Positions 1 through 7,632 of a stretch of 25,690 nucleotides of DNA are shown piece by piece. The notes below the pieces were generated by a model. It searched no databases. It was not told where the DNA came from and worked only from the letters and a program-made list of their open reading frames with translations. Numbering within the stretch: the first letter of the stretch is position 1; each line of letters begins with the position of its first letter. Both the position numbers and the translations under genes were made by a program. The stretch is from CTSoil-075 sp964292325. Lineage in GTDB: Bacteria > Bacillota > Negativicutes > DSM-13327. The stretch covers positions 1-25,690 of the forward strand of contig CAXYVG010000053.1 in the NCBI GenBank assembly GCA_964292325.1, written 5' to 3'.

Positions 1-13
1 AGGAGGTTATGTA

Positions 14-925
14 ATGAAAGTATTAGTTACTGGTGGTGCTGGTTTTATTGGTTCACACGTTGTAGATAAATTATTACAGGAAAATTGTCAGGTCGTAATT
101 CTTGATAATTTGAGTACTGGATTAGAAGCTAATATAAATCCAACTGCTACATTTATCAACATGGATATTCGTAGTAATGAGGTACTTGCTTTATTTATAG
201 CAGAACAATTTGACTCTGTCATTCATTTAGCTGCGCAAACGATGGTCAATAAGTCACTCGAAAATCCAGACTATGATTGTGATGTAAATATCTCAGGCAC
301 TGTAAATATCTTAGAGGCTTGTCGTAAAACAAATGTGAAACGAGTGGTTTTCTCTTCAACCGCAGCGACGTATGGAAATGTTACAAATTTGCCTGTACTA
401 GAAAACTCGTTCACAAATCCGACTTCTTTTTATGGTTTAAGTAAACTTACTTGTGAAAATTATCTGTCACTCTATCATAAAGTCTATGGTCTTTCCTATG
501 TCGTATTACGTTATGCGAATGTATATGGGGAGCGCCAAGGTGATGGTGGGGAAGGTGGCGTCATTAGTATCTTTACTCGTAAAATCCATCAGGGAGAACC
601 TGTACAGATATTTGGCGATGGGAACCAAACGCGTGATTTTATTTATGTTGGTGATATTGCAAACGCTAACTATCAAGCATTAGTTTCAACTCATGCGAAC
701 AATATATATAATATCAGTACGCAAACGGAAATTACTGTGAATACGTTGATTGAATATATGGGAAAAGTAGCTGGTAAACCAATTAAGAAAGTATATGGTG
801 AAATTCGCGAGGGTGATATTTACAAATCGTCCTTATCAAATGCTGCCGCTCAGAAAAATTTAGACTGGAAACCATCTATGCCATTACTTGAAGGTTTAAA
901 CAAAACGTATAATTCGCTTATCTAA
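14..925 (+). CDS. NAD-dependent UDP-sugar 4-epimerase (GalE-like, extended SDR)
   Basis: Cytosolic epimerase that most likely interconverts UDP-glucose and UDP-galactose (or the N-acetyl or uronic forms) to supply nucleotide sugars for surface glycans. What is seen: an N-terminal Rossmann motif GGAGFIG at residues 7-13, the SST region near 115-117, and the catalytic YxxxK pair Y140/K144. GDGNQTRDFIYVGD near 201-214 is typical of the C-terminal substrate domain. The length of 303 residues is normal for bacterial short GalE-type enzymes. The start at 14 has a perfect AGGAGG at 1-6, seven bases upstream. It stands 34 bases before the first of two membrane glycosyltransferases, so it is probably part of their operon, whose promoter lies left of the window. 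Exact sugar specificity cannot be read from sequence, so no gene symbol is given. Confidence 0.88.
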   Translation: MKVLVTGGAGFIGSHVVDKLLQENCQVVILDNLSTGLEANINPTATFINMDIRSNEVLALFIAEQFDSVIHLAAQTMVNKSLENPDYDCDVNISGTVNILEACRKTNVKRVVFSSTAATYGNVTNLPVLENSFTNPTSFYGLSKLTCENYLSLYHKVYGLSYVVLRYANVYGERQGDGGEGGVISIFTRKIHQGEPVQIFGDGNQTRDFIYVGDIANANYQALVSTHANNIYNISTQTEITVNTLIEYMGKVAGKPIKKVYGEIREGDIYKSSLSNAAAQKNLDWKPSMPLLEGLNKTYNSLI

Positions 926-959
926 ATTTTATAATAGTTTAATAATTGGGAGGTCCACT

Positions 960-2501
960 ATGTTCGCAAGACTCGGTACTGGTTTTTGGCTAGTAGCTGT
1001 AATAAGTATTATGATCGTTTTTTTTAATCTAGGCGGAATACCGCTGCTAGATCCTGATGAGCCTGTATATGCTGAAACTCCCAAAGAAATGTTTATTTTT
1101 GATGAATTTGTATCACCTCGTATTTTTGGCGAATACTGGTATGATAAGCCGCCAATGTATTATTGGTTGGTAGCTGGTTCCTATAAACTATTTGGCATGA
1201 ATGAGTTTGCTGCTCGCTTTCCATCTGCTATATTAGCAGTCGCTTGTACATTATTAGTCTATCTTGCTGGTCGACGTTTGTTTAATGAACGAACTGGCAG
1301 GTTAGGGGCTTTAGTATTAGTTACAAGTATTGAATTTTTTTATTTAGGAAAAGCAGCTGTTACCGATATGACATTACTTTTCTTTTTGAGTGCATCTTTA
1401 TTATGTTTTATTGAAAAACGATATTACATCGCCTATCTCTGTGCAGGATTAGCTACTGTAACCAAAGGCCCGATTGGTTTATTATTTCCTGGTGCTATCA
1501 TATTCGCCTATATCATTACTTCGCGTAATTGGTCTCTGTTAAAAACGATGCGAATACCATCAGGCTTGTTACTGTATTCTATAGTAGCTCTGCCATGGTT
1601 TGTCACCATGTATCAACTACATGGCAGTGCTTTTACTGATACTTTTTTGGGGTTTCATAATGTAACACGATTTACTTCACCAGAACATCCAGAAGGTGTG
1701 CTTTGGTATTACTATATTCCAGTGCTGATTATAGGATTTTTCCCATGGACAGGGATTATGTTACAGTCGATATGGACTTCATTGACGAAAAGTAAACAAG
1801 ATTTTTCTACCTTGTTATTTTTAAATTGTTGGGTAATTGTGATTTTTGTATTCTTTTCTATTTCTCAAACCAAATTGGTATCCTATATTCTCCCGCTATA
1901 CCCGCCACTCGCTATGATTGCCGGATGGCATATTGATCGATTATGGACAGCTAATCATAGTAGATATTTGGGTAGTTGGGCAGTTCCAACAGGAATATTA
2001 GCCATCTTATTTACTGGAGGTTTGCTAGCAGCGATAAAGGCTATGCCTGTATTACAAAGTGGAATTTATATGATATCTGCTATTTTTATCATCATGGTAA
2101 TCGTAGTGTCCTATTTCCTATGGAATAGGCAAGTCGGCAAGGCTTTTGGAACGCAGATTATTGCTATGAGTTTATTTTCGATGGTCTTAGTAGCGGTAAT
2201 GTTTCCTGTAGCCGCCCCTGATTTTACAGCAAAGAATATCGCGAAACAATTTGTTACTCAGTATGATGGTACTTCCCCAGTCTATATCATCAAATTTTTA
2301 CGTCCTGGATTTGCTTTCTACTCTGATGTCTACGGTGCAGAGCTTAAAACAGATGAAGAACTGTCAAAAACCATCGCCAATAGTAAGCGGGCTTATTTTG
2401 TTATCAGAGAATCTGAATATAAACGTCTAGCAGATTCACAGCGACAAATGGTTACCGTATTGGCAGATATTGATAATAAAGTATTATTGCTGAAAGAGTA
2501 G
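960..2501 (+). CDS. GT39/ArnT-like membrane glycosyltransferase, copy 1
   Basis: Polytopic membrane protein of 513 residues in the dolichyl/undecaprenyl-phosphate sugar-dependent family (PMT/ArnT, GT39). Members move a sugar from a lipid phosphate carrier to an acceptor on the outer face of the membrane. What is seen: an N-terminal hydrophobic helix, then a first extracytoplasmic loop with DPDEPVYAE (D31, D33, E34) and DKPPMYYW. This is the position of the acidic catalytic residues and the substrate loop in ArnT. About ten further hydrophobic segments follow, then a hydrophilic C-terminal domain from about residue 425. A GGAGG Shine-Dalgarno lies just before the start. The next gene begins 11 bases after the stop and is a clear paralogue. 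The acceptor is unknown; lipid A, a secondary polymer or a glycoprotein are all possible. Confidence 0.82.
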   Translation: MFARLGTGFWLVAVISIMIVFFNLGGIPLLDPDEPVYAETPKEMFIFDEFVSPRIFGEYWYDKPPMYYWLVAGSYKLFGMNEFAARFPSAILAVACTLLVYLAGRRLFNERTGRLGALVLVTSIEFFYLGKAAVTDMTLLFFLSASLLCFIEKRYYIAYLCAGLATVTKGPIGLLFPGAIIFAYIITSRNWSLLKTMRIPSGLLLYSIVALPWFVTMYQLHGSAFTDTFLGFHNVTRFTSPEHPEGVLWYYYIPVLIIGFFPWTGIMLQSIWTSLTKSKQDFSTLLFLNCWVIVIFVFFSISQTKLVSYILPLYPPLAMIAGWHIDRLWTANHSRYLGSWAVPTGILAILFTGGLLAAIKAMPVLQSGIYMISAIFIIMVIVVSYFLWNRQVGKAFGTQIIAMSLFSMVLVAVMFPVAAPDFTAKNIAKQFVTQYDGTSPVYIIKFLRPGFAFYSDVYGAELKTDEELSKTIANSKRAYFVIRESEYKRLADSQRQMVTVLADIDNKVLLLKE

Positions 2502-2512
2502 GGGACGAAAGT

Positions 2513-4105
2513 ATGTCAAAACGTATCATCTTATTACTTATTTTTCTGGTAGCATTAACATTTTATTCAGCTTTTAATGCATACATTCCCATAACGGATC
2601 CTGTAGAATCAAACTATGCTCTTACAGCGAAGGAAATGGTCCAAAGCGGTGATTGGTTATCACCGCGTATTTATGGGCATTACTGGTTTGATAAGCCCAT
2701 TATGATTTATTGGCTCATTGCTGCCAGTTTTAAAATATTTGGTATTACGGAATTTGCAGCTCGTTTTCCATCCGCAATTTTTAGTGCTGCTAGTGTGGCT
2801 TTTATTTATTGGTTTGGAAACAGGTTATTTCATAATATAAGAGTCGCTCTCCTTAGTGCAATGGTACTGGCAACCTCTTTGGAATTTTGGATTCTAGGAA
2901 GAATGATTATTACCGATGCTGTACTGTTTTTTTATACCAGTCTTTCCTTAGCAACATTATATTTAGGAATGATTGAAAAAAAATATCTTTTCTATATAGT
3001 GGCTTATGTCGCAGCGGCACTTGCCGTATTGACCAAAGGACCCGTCGGTATTGTGCTACCCGGCATCATTATCATTAGTTATATTCTGTTAACTAGACAA
3101 TGGAACTTGTTTAAAAGATTATATTTGCTTTCAGGAGTTTTGCTGTTTTTACTAGTTGCTGGACCTTGGTACTGGGTGATGTTTGAACTCCATGGTAATG
3201 ATTTTATTACTACATTTTTAGGACTTCATAATTATGTCCGGGCTACCGTCTCTGAACATCCTTCTGATAATGTATTTTATTATTATCTTGTTTTGTTTCC
3301 GATTAGTATGTTACCTTGGACAGGGATACTATTTCGTTATCTGAAAATTGTTGGCAACGAGATAAAATCTCCTCATTTATTATATTTAGCAATTTGGCCT
3401 ATCATCATTTTGGTTTTTTACAGTTTGATGGCAACTAAATATCTAACTTATGTTTTTCCAGCTTCCTTTCCTGTCGCACTGTTAATTGGGCATACGTTAG
3501 GTAAAATGCAAACCATGCATGTCCGAAAAAATTGGTGGTGGCTATCCATACCCACTCTACTGTTAATTGGTATTTTCGCTCTATCTTCTAAGTTTTTGCC
3601 AATTGCAGCCAACTGGTCAATACTCTATCTTGCCGCTGCAGTCTCTAGTGTATTGATACTTTGGTTACAACTAAAAGGGAACGTATATCATATGCCTAAA
3701 GCCGTAACGATTGTAACCATAGTGATGACATTGCTGCTGATCCAGAGCGGTCTAGTCCCAGTAGCGTCAACACGTTCTACAAAAGATATTGTCGCTTCCT
3801 TACCAACACAAGGAGCCATCGTAGGTTCTTATGGTGACTATACAACATCTGCAGTATTTTATAGTGGCTATACCATTTCACGACTCGTTCATGAAGAGCA
3901 AAAAGATGAGCAAAATGCTTGGTCTGGTAAATATACAATGCCTACCGCTAAAATAAGTACATTTGATGCAAATGCAACCTCTTATCCGATGTCTTATATC
4001 TTAGTGAAAGATAAAAACCAAGATCAATTTATCAAAGAACCTTTTTCTACAAACTTTTATCCGATTGCTCATCACAACAATACAACATTATATAAAAAAC
4101 AGTGA
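2513..4105 (+). CDS. GT39/ArnT-like membrane glycosyltransferase, copy 2
   Basis: Paralogue of the preceding gene, 530 residues, with the same architecture. It has an N-terminal helix, an acidic first loop (DPVESNYA, D29 and E32), a conserved stretch SPRIYGHYWFDKP and FAARFPSAI, many hydrophobic helices, and a soluble C-terminal tail. Family knowledge suggests transfer of a sugar from a polyprenyl-phosphate carrier at the outer face of the cytoplasmic membrane. Where copy 1 has DPDE, copy 2 has DPVE, so only one of the two adjacent acidic residues is kept. The DP...E pattern is common to both and the glutamate is the likelier essential residue. The tandem arrangement implies duplication followed by divergence in donor or acceptor. 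A terminator at 4129-4160 ends this transcription unit. Confidence 0.82.
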   Translation: MSKRIILLLIFLVALTFYSAFNAYIPITDPVESNYALTAKEMVQSGDWLSPRIYGHYWFDKPIMIYWLIAASFKIFGITEFAARFPSAIFSAASVAFIYWFGNRLFHNIRVALLSAMVLATSLEFWILGRMIITDAVLFFYTSLSLATLYLGMIEKKYLFYIVAYVAAALAVLTKGPVGIVLPGIIIISYILLTRQWNLFKRLYLLSGVLLFLLVAGPWYWVMFELHGNDFITTFLGLHNYVRATVSEHPSDNVFYYYLVLFPISMLPWTGILFRYLKIVGNEIKSPHLLYLAIWPIIILVFYSLMATKYLTYVFPASFPVALLIGHTLGKMQTMHVRKNWWWLSIPTLLLIGIFALSSKFLPIAANWSILYLAAAVSSVLILWLQLKGNVYHMPKAVTIVTIVMTLLLIQSGLVPVASTRSTKDIVASLPTQGAIVGSYGDYTTSAVFYSGYTISRLVHEEQKDEQNAWSGKYTMPTAKISTFDANATSYPMSYILVKDKNQDQFIKEPFSTNFYPIAHHNNTTLYKKQ

Positions 4106-4128
4106 TACCTTAACTTGAAATGATCGAG

Positions 4129-4160
4129 TAGCCAGATTCAACAGAATCTGGCTATTTTTT
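4129..4160 (+). terminator. Rho-independent terminator after the glycosyltransferase pair
   Basis: A perfect 11-bp stem, 4129-4139 against 4144-4154, closes a 4-base loop (AACA) and is followed directly by six T. A second T-run lies a few bases on. This separates the glycan genes from the cobalamin operon. Confidence 0.9.
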
Positions 4161-4214
4161 CGCATTTTTTAAATTCTTTATCTTTTAAGTCGAACATAGC
4201 AGGAAAATTAGGAT

Positions 4215-4244
4215 TTGTGATAGAATATAGCTAAGAATTATAAA
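4215..4244 (+). promoter_or_regulatory. Candidate sigma-A promoter of the cbi operon
   Basis: TTGTGA (4215-4220), an 18-base spacer and TATAAA (4239-4244) match the housekeeping consensus at four and five of six positions. The predicted transcription start near 4251 is about ten bases before the first helix of the cobalamin riboswitch, as expected. A TGATAGAAT extended -10 (4218-4226) lies in the same stretch but has no matching -35. Confidence 0.55.
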
Positions 4245-4261
4245 AGATTAATAACGATAGG

Positions 4262-4411
4262 GAATAGGTGCTTTGCGCTTAAAAGGGAAGTCCGGAATAA
4301 AGCCGGCACGGTCCCGCCACTGTATTGGGGAATATAGTTAAGAAAACACCACTGGATACTCCGGGAAGGTTTAACTATATAATGAACCAGAGTCAGGAGA
4401 CCTGCCTATTC
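4262..4411 (+). ncRNA. Cobalamin (AdoCbl, class I) riboswitch aptamer
   Basis: Conserved blocks of the cobalamin riboswitch appear in the right order: GGGAAGTCCGG, GGTCCCGCCACTG, CCACTGG...CCGGGAAGG, and the B12 box TCAGGAGACCTGCC. P1 can be drawn as a 7-bp helix between 4262-4268 and 4405-4411. A 10-bp peripheral helix joins 4332-4341 and 4371-4380. The full peripheral domain places it in the class that binds adenosylcobalamin. It precedes cbiD, so by family knowledge it should lower expression of the biosynthetic operon when the cofactor is plentiful. Confidence 0.93.
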
Positions 4412-4502
4412 TAACACACACCGTTATGACTTACGAAAGATAGGCAGGTGGGTAGAGTAAATGTTTTGTATTTATTGTACCCCCTGCTTGCAGGGGGTTT
4501 TC
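4400..4502 (+). promoter_or_regulatory. Riboswitch expression platform with competing stems and an intrinsic terminator
   Basis: Three overlapping helices are visible. (a) 4400-4409 pairs perfectly over 10 bp with 4440-4449, competing with aptamer helix P1. (b) 4444-4453 can pair with 4479-4487 apart from one bulged base. (c) 4479-4487 pairs perfectly with 4490-4498 as a GC-rich hairpin followed by TTTT then CATT, a terminator-like element. Helix (b) excludes both (a) and (c). The AGGTG Shine-Dalgarno-like sequence at 4446-4450 lies in (a) and (b), so transcriptional, translational or combined control are all possible. Confidence 0.6.
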
Positions 4503-5606
4503 ATTATACAAAAAACAATGCGTAGTGGCATTACTACAGGAACTTGCTCTGCTGGAGCGACCAAGGCTGCAATACTTGCATATTTAGGGCAAAAACCAGC
4601 TACTGTCGAAGTCTTATCACCACAGGGACGTAAGATTAATGTGAAAATTGACACTAGTCAACAATTGCTGACGGGTGGTAAAGCTACCGTAATGAAAGAC
4701 GCAGGAGATGACCCCGATATCACCAATGGAACGACGATCCTTGCAGAGGTAGAAATACAAAATCATACTGGAGTCGTAATACAAGCTGGAATAGGTGTAG
4801 GCATTGTAACGAAACCAGGTTTATCTGTACCGGTTGGTCAACCTGCGATTAATCCTGGTCCTCGCAATATGATAATGCAGGCAATAAAAGATGTATTACC
4901 GAAGGGGTATGGCGTTATTGTTACCATTTCCATTCCCGAAGGTGAACGCCTGGCAAAGCGTACTTTAAATCCTGCGTTAGGTATTATTGGTGGTCTATCT
5001 ATTATCGGCACCACTGGTATTGTAGAGCCAATGTCAGAAGAGGCTTTTAAAAATTCATTATCACCACAAATTAACGTCGTAAAAGGGTTAGGATATGATC
5101 AAGTTGTTTTTGCACCTGGGAAAATTGGCCAAGATATTGCAATTCATCGTTATGGATTGCCAGCTGAAACCGTGATTCAAACAAGTAATTTTATTGGTCA
5201 TATGTTGGAAAGTGCTGTACACTATGGTATGAAAAAAGTTTTGCTATTTGGACATTTAGGTAAACTGGCAAAAGTAGCTGCTGGAGTTTTTCATACACAT
5301 AATCGTATGGCAGATGCTCGTATGGAAACAATCGCTGCCTATATGGCCGCACAAGGCGCTCCACAACAAGCTATCCTAGAAATTTTGTCTTGTACTACAA
5401 CCGAAGCTGCCATGCCTATCATTACAAAGTATAATATGCATAACGTCTATCGCATATTAGCAGAGCGAGCGAGTGCTAGAGCAAAACGTTATGTTTTCGA
5501 CGATTTAATCGTCGGTACTGTGATTGTCACACTACAAGGCGAGATATTAGGATTTGATGATACCGCAAAAGAAATTGGAGGCAGTTTAGGATGGAACATA
5601 AAATAA
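4461..5606 (+). CDS. cbiD: Cobalt-precorrin-5B C1-methyltransferase CbiD
   Basis: SAM-dependent methylation at C1 of the corrin ring in the anaerobic pathway; cytosolic. Family hallmarks: RSGITTGTCSAGATKAA at the conserved N-terminus, GDDPDITNG, and a C-terminal DDLIVGTVIVTLQGEILG. The conserved protein begins at Met 4518 (362 residues, normal for the family). The frame opens 19 codons earlier at ATG 4461, which has AGGTG ten bases upstream, whereas 4518 has no Shine-Dalgarno at all (A-rich leader). I give 4461 as the start because it has the only ribosome site. However, the extra 19 residues are encoded by the terminator hairpin of the riboswitch platform and resemble no family extension, so 4518 remains a real alternative. 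First gene of the cbi operon; it overlaps cbiE by 16 bases. Confidence 0.9.
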   Translation: MFCIYCTPCLQGVFIIQKTMRSGITTGTCSAGATKAAILAYLGQKPATVEVLSPQGRKINVKIDTSQQLLTGGKATVMKDAGDDPDITNGTTILAEVEIQNHTGVVIQAGIGVGIVTKPGLSVPVGQPAINPGPRNMIMQAIKDVLPKGYGVIVTISIPEGERLAKRTLNPALGIIGGLSIIGTTGIVEPMSEEAFKNSLSPQINVVKGLGYDQVVFAPGKIGQDIAIHRYGLPAETVIQTSNFIGHMLESAVHYGMKKVLLFGHLGKLAKVAAGVFHTHNRMADARMETIAAYMAAQGAPQQAILEILSCTTTEAAMPIITKYNMHNVYRILAERASARAKRYVFDDLIVGTVIVTLQGEILGFDDTAKEIGGSLGWNIK

Positions 5607-6217
5607 TCGTAGTGGGGATAGGGCCTGGCTCACCAGACTATATATTGCCAATTGCGAGTCGTACCATTGCTCAGGCGAAGGTACTTGTCGGTAGTCAGCG
5701 GGCTCTTACCGCTTTTGCTCCTGCTCATATCACAACAAAAGTGATTGATAAAGATATTGTGGGCGTACTTTCTTTTATTCGTGAATCTTTACAAAATAAC
5801 GACGTTGTTGTCATGGTATCTGGCGATCCTGGCTTTTACAGTTTGCTAGCGGCCATCAGAAAGGATTTTATCGCATCGCAGATCATGGTGATACCGGGCA
5901 TTAGCTCCGTTCAACTTGCTTTTGCTCGTATGGCAGAGGTGTGGCAAGATGCCACATTGATTAGTATGCATGGACGCCAAGCCAGCGATGAGGATTTACA
6001 ATATACAGCAAGTAAGAAATTAGCCATTTTAACAGACCATGAATATAGCCCAAGTCATATTGCTCATGTATTACTAGATCATGGTTGGCCTGTGGATGGA
6101 CAAGTCTGGCTTGGTGAAAAATTATCGTATGATGATGAATCCAGTAAAAAACTTACTTTAGAGGAAACCACTAAGTTGATTGGTTTTTCTCATTGTGTAA
6201 TGGTGGTGATGACATGA
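5591..6217 (+). CDS. cbiE: Cobalt-precorrin-7 (C5)-methyltransferase CbiE
   Basis: Tetrapyrrole methylase fold; methylates C5 of cobalt-precorrin-7 with SAM and works with CbiT. Seen: VVGIGPGSPDYI at the N-terminus, the SAM-binding VSGDPGFYSLL near residue 80, and PGISSVQLAFARM, all typical of the CobL N-terminal half. At 208 residues it is the stand-alone CbiE, not the fused CobL. It starts inside the end of cbiD (16-base overlap, with GGAGG at 5578-5582) and ends in an ATGA overlap with cbiT, indicating coupled translation of the two subunits. Confidence 0.93.
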   Translation: MEHKIIVVGIGPGSPDYILPIASRTIAQAKVLVGSQRALTAFAPAHITTKVIDKDIVGVLSFIRESLQNNDVVVMVSGDPGFYSLLAAIRKDFIASQIMVIPGISSVQLAFARMAEVWQDATLISMHGRQASDEDLQYTASKKLAILTDHEYSPSHIAHVLLDHGWPVDGQVWLGEKLSYDDESSKKLTLEETTKLIGFSHCVMVVMT

Positions 6218-6801
6218 CTTATTTTCTAGGGATCCCTGATGATGAGTTTATTCGTGGCAATATCCCAATGACCAAACAGGAAGTTAGAATTTTAGCACTT
6301 GCCAAAGCAAAAATTTGTGCTACTGATATTGTGATCGATATTGGAGCGGGTACTGGCTCTTTATCCATTGAAGCTGCCCATCAAGCTCGCCAAGGCCAAG
6401 TATATGCCATTGAGCGACATGATGAAGGAGTAGAATTAATTCGTGCCAATGCCGCTAAATTTGGCCTAAATAATGTCAAAGCCATTTCTGGCTCTGCGCC
6501 ACTCGCGCTAGAAGGATTACCTGCTATGGATGTTGCTTTCATTGGCGGTAGCGGTGGACATTTACAGGATATTGTAACCGAAATTACGGCAAAGTTAAAA
6601 GCGCAAGGCAGAATCATTATTACAGCAATTACGATAGAAACGCTCTATGAATCACTTCGTATTATGCAAGCGAAACCTGAATTTACGGTAGAAGCATTTA
6701 GTGCGCAAATTACACGCATTAAACACATTAAAACTAGCAATATGCTACAAGCTTTAAATCCAATCTACATTATCGCTTGTACTAAAACAGATGAAAAATA
6801 G
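6214..6801 (+). CDS. cbiT: Cobalt-precorrin-6B C15-methyltransferase (decarboxylating) CbiT
   Basis: Methylates C15 and decarboxylates the C12 acetate side chain of cobalt-precorrin-6B. It has a class I SAM-dependent methyltransferase fold with DIGAGTGSLSIEAA near residue 43 and the CbiT-specific opening GIPDDEFIRGNIPMTKQEVR. I chose ATG 6214 rather than the upstream in-frame ATG at 6193. The family N-terminus begins at TYFLGIPDD, 6214 forms an ATGA overlap with the cbiE stop, and GGTGGTG at 6202-6208 is well spaced as ribosome site. That gives 195 residues, normal for stand-alone CbiT. A 75-base gap with a fresh AGGAGG follows before cbiF. Confidence 0.92.
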   Translation: MTYFLGIPDDEFIRGNIPMTKQEVRILALAKAKICATDIVIDIGAGTGSLSIEAAHQARQGQVYAIERHDEGVELIRANAAKFGLNNVKAISGSAPLALEGLPAMDVAFIGGSGGHLQDIVTEITAKLKAQGRIIITAITIETLYESLRIMQAKPEFTVEAFSAQITRIKHIKTSNMLQALNPIYIIACTKTDEK

Positions 6802-6876
6802 GATACCCTATTTCTGACGATTGCCATTTATAATGTTTAATTAATTACAGTCAAATAGAAGCTAGGAGGTTTTTCG

Positions 6877-7632
6877 ATGAATGTATCTTTTGTTGGTGCT
6901 GGTCCCGGAGATGTTGAACTAATAACGGTGAAAGGGCAAAGATTACTGGGAGAAGCAGATGTTATTATTTATGCAGGTTCGCTGGTAAATCCGGCACTAT
7001 TATCGTTGGCTAAACAAGGAGCGGCTATTTATAACAGCGCTTCTATGACATTAGATGAAGTAATTACAGTAATGGAGCAAGCTGCTCTTAGCGAGAAAAA
7101 AGTGGTACGCTTACATACGGGTGACCCTAGTATTTATGGTGCCATTCAAGAACAAATGGATGCTCTTGAAAAGAAAAAAATCACGTATGATGTAGTGCCT
7201 GGTGTGAGTTCATTTCTAGCTACAGCCGCAGCATTAAAATGTGAATACACATTACCAGATGTTTCACAAACGGTCATAATCACTCGTCTTGAGGGACGCA
7301 CACCAGTTCCTGAAAAAGAAAAATTAGCACTACTGGCTAGTCATAATGCTACTATGTGTATATTTTTGAGTGTTCATATGATTGATAATGTGATGGATGA
7401 GCTGATATCAGGAGGTTACACACCTGATACACCAGTAGCAATTGTTCAGAAGGCATCCTGGCCGGAACAGAAAATTTTCCGTGGAACCATTAAGACCATT
7501 GGAGAAATTGTTAAAAATGCTAATATTGATCGTACAGCGATGATTGTAATTGGTCATTGCTTAGATAGTGAATATGCTTTGTCTCGTTTATATGCTCCTG
7601 AATTTGGCCATATGTATCGCGACGCAAAATGA
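6877..7632 (+). CDS. cbiF: Cobalt-precorrin-4 C11-methyltransferase CbiF
   Basis: Adds the C11 methyl group using SAM; tetrapyrrole methylase family, 251 residues. Seen: SFVGAGPGDVELITVKGQ at the start, the characteristic DVIIYAGSLVNPALL near residue 28, LHTGDPSIYGAIQEQ near 78 (SAM site), and VVPGVSSFLATAAAL. This combination separates CbiF/CobM from CbiE, CbiH and CbiL. A strong AGGAGG lies about ten bases upstream of the ATG. Its TGA overlaps the cbiG ATG (ATGA), so cbiG is probably translated by reinitiation. The short gap before it holds no obvious terminator, so the operon most likely continues through. Confidence 0.94.
   Translation: MNVSFVGAGPGDVELITVKGQRLLGEADVIIYAGSLVNPALLSLAKQGAAIYNSASMTLDEVITVMEQAALSEKKVVRLHTGDPSIYGAIQEQMDALEKKKITYDVVPGVSSFLATAAALKCEYTLPDVSQTVIITRLEGRTPVPEKEKLALLASHNATMCIFLSVHMIDNVMDELISGGYTPDTPVAIVQKASWPEQKIFRGTIKTIGEIVKNANIDRTAMIVIGHCLDSEYALSRLYAPEFGHMYRDAK

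Noticed and set aside
2513..4105. Second GT39 gene as a degenerate pseudogene copy
   Set aside because: The frame is full length, loop motifs and helices are retained, and it has its own ribosome site.
6193..6213. Upstream in-frame ATG for cbiT
   Set aside because: The family N-terminus begins at 6214, which also has the well-placed ribosome site and the ATGA coupling with cbiE.
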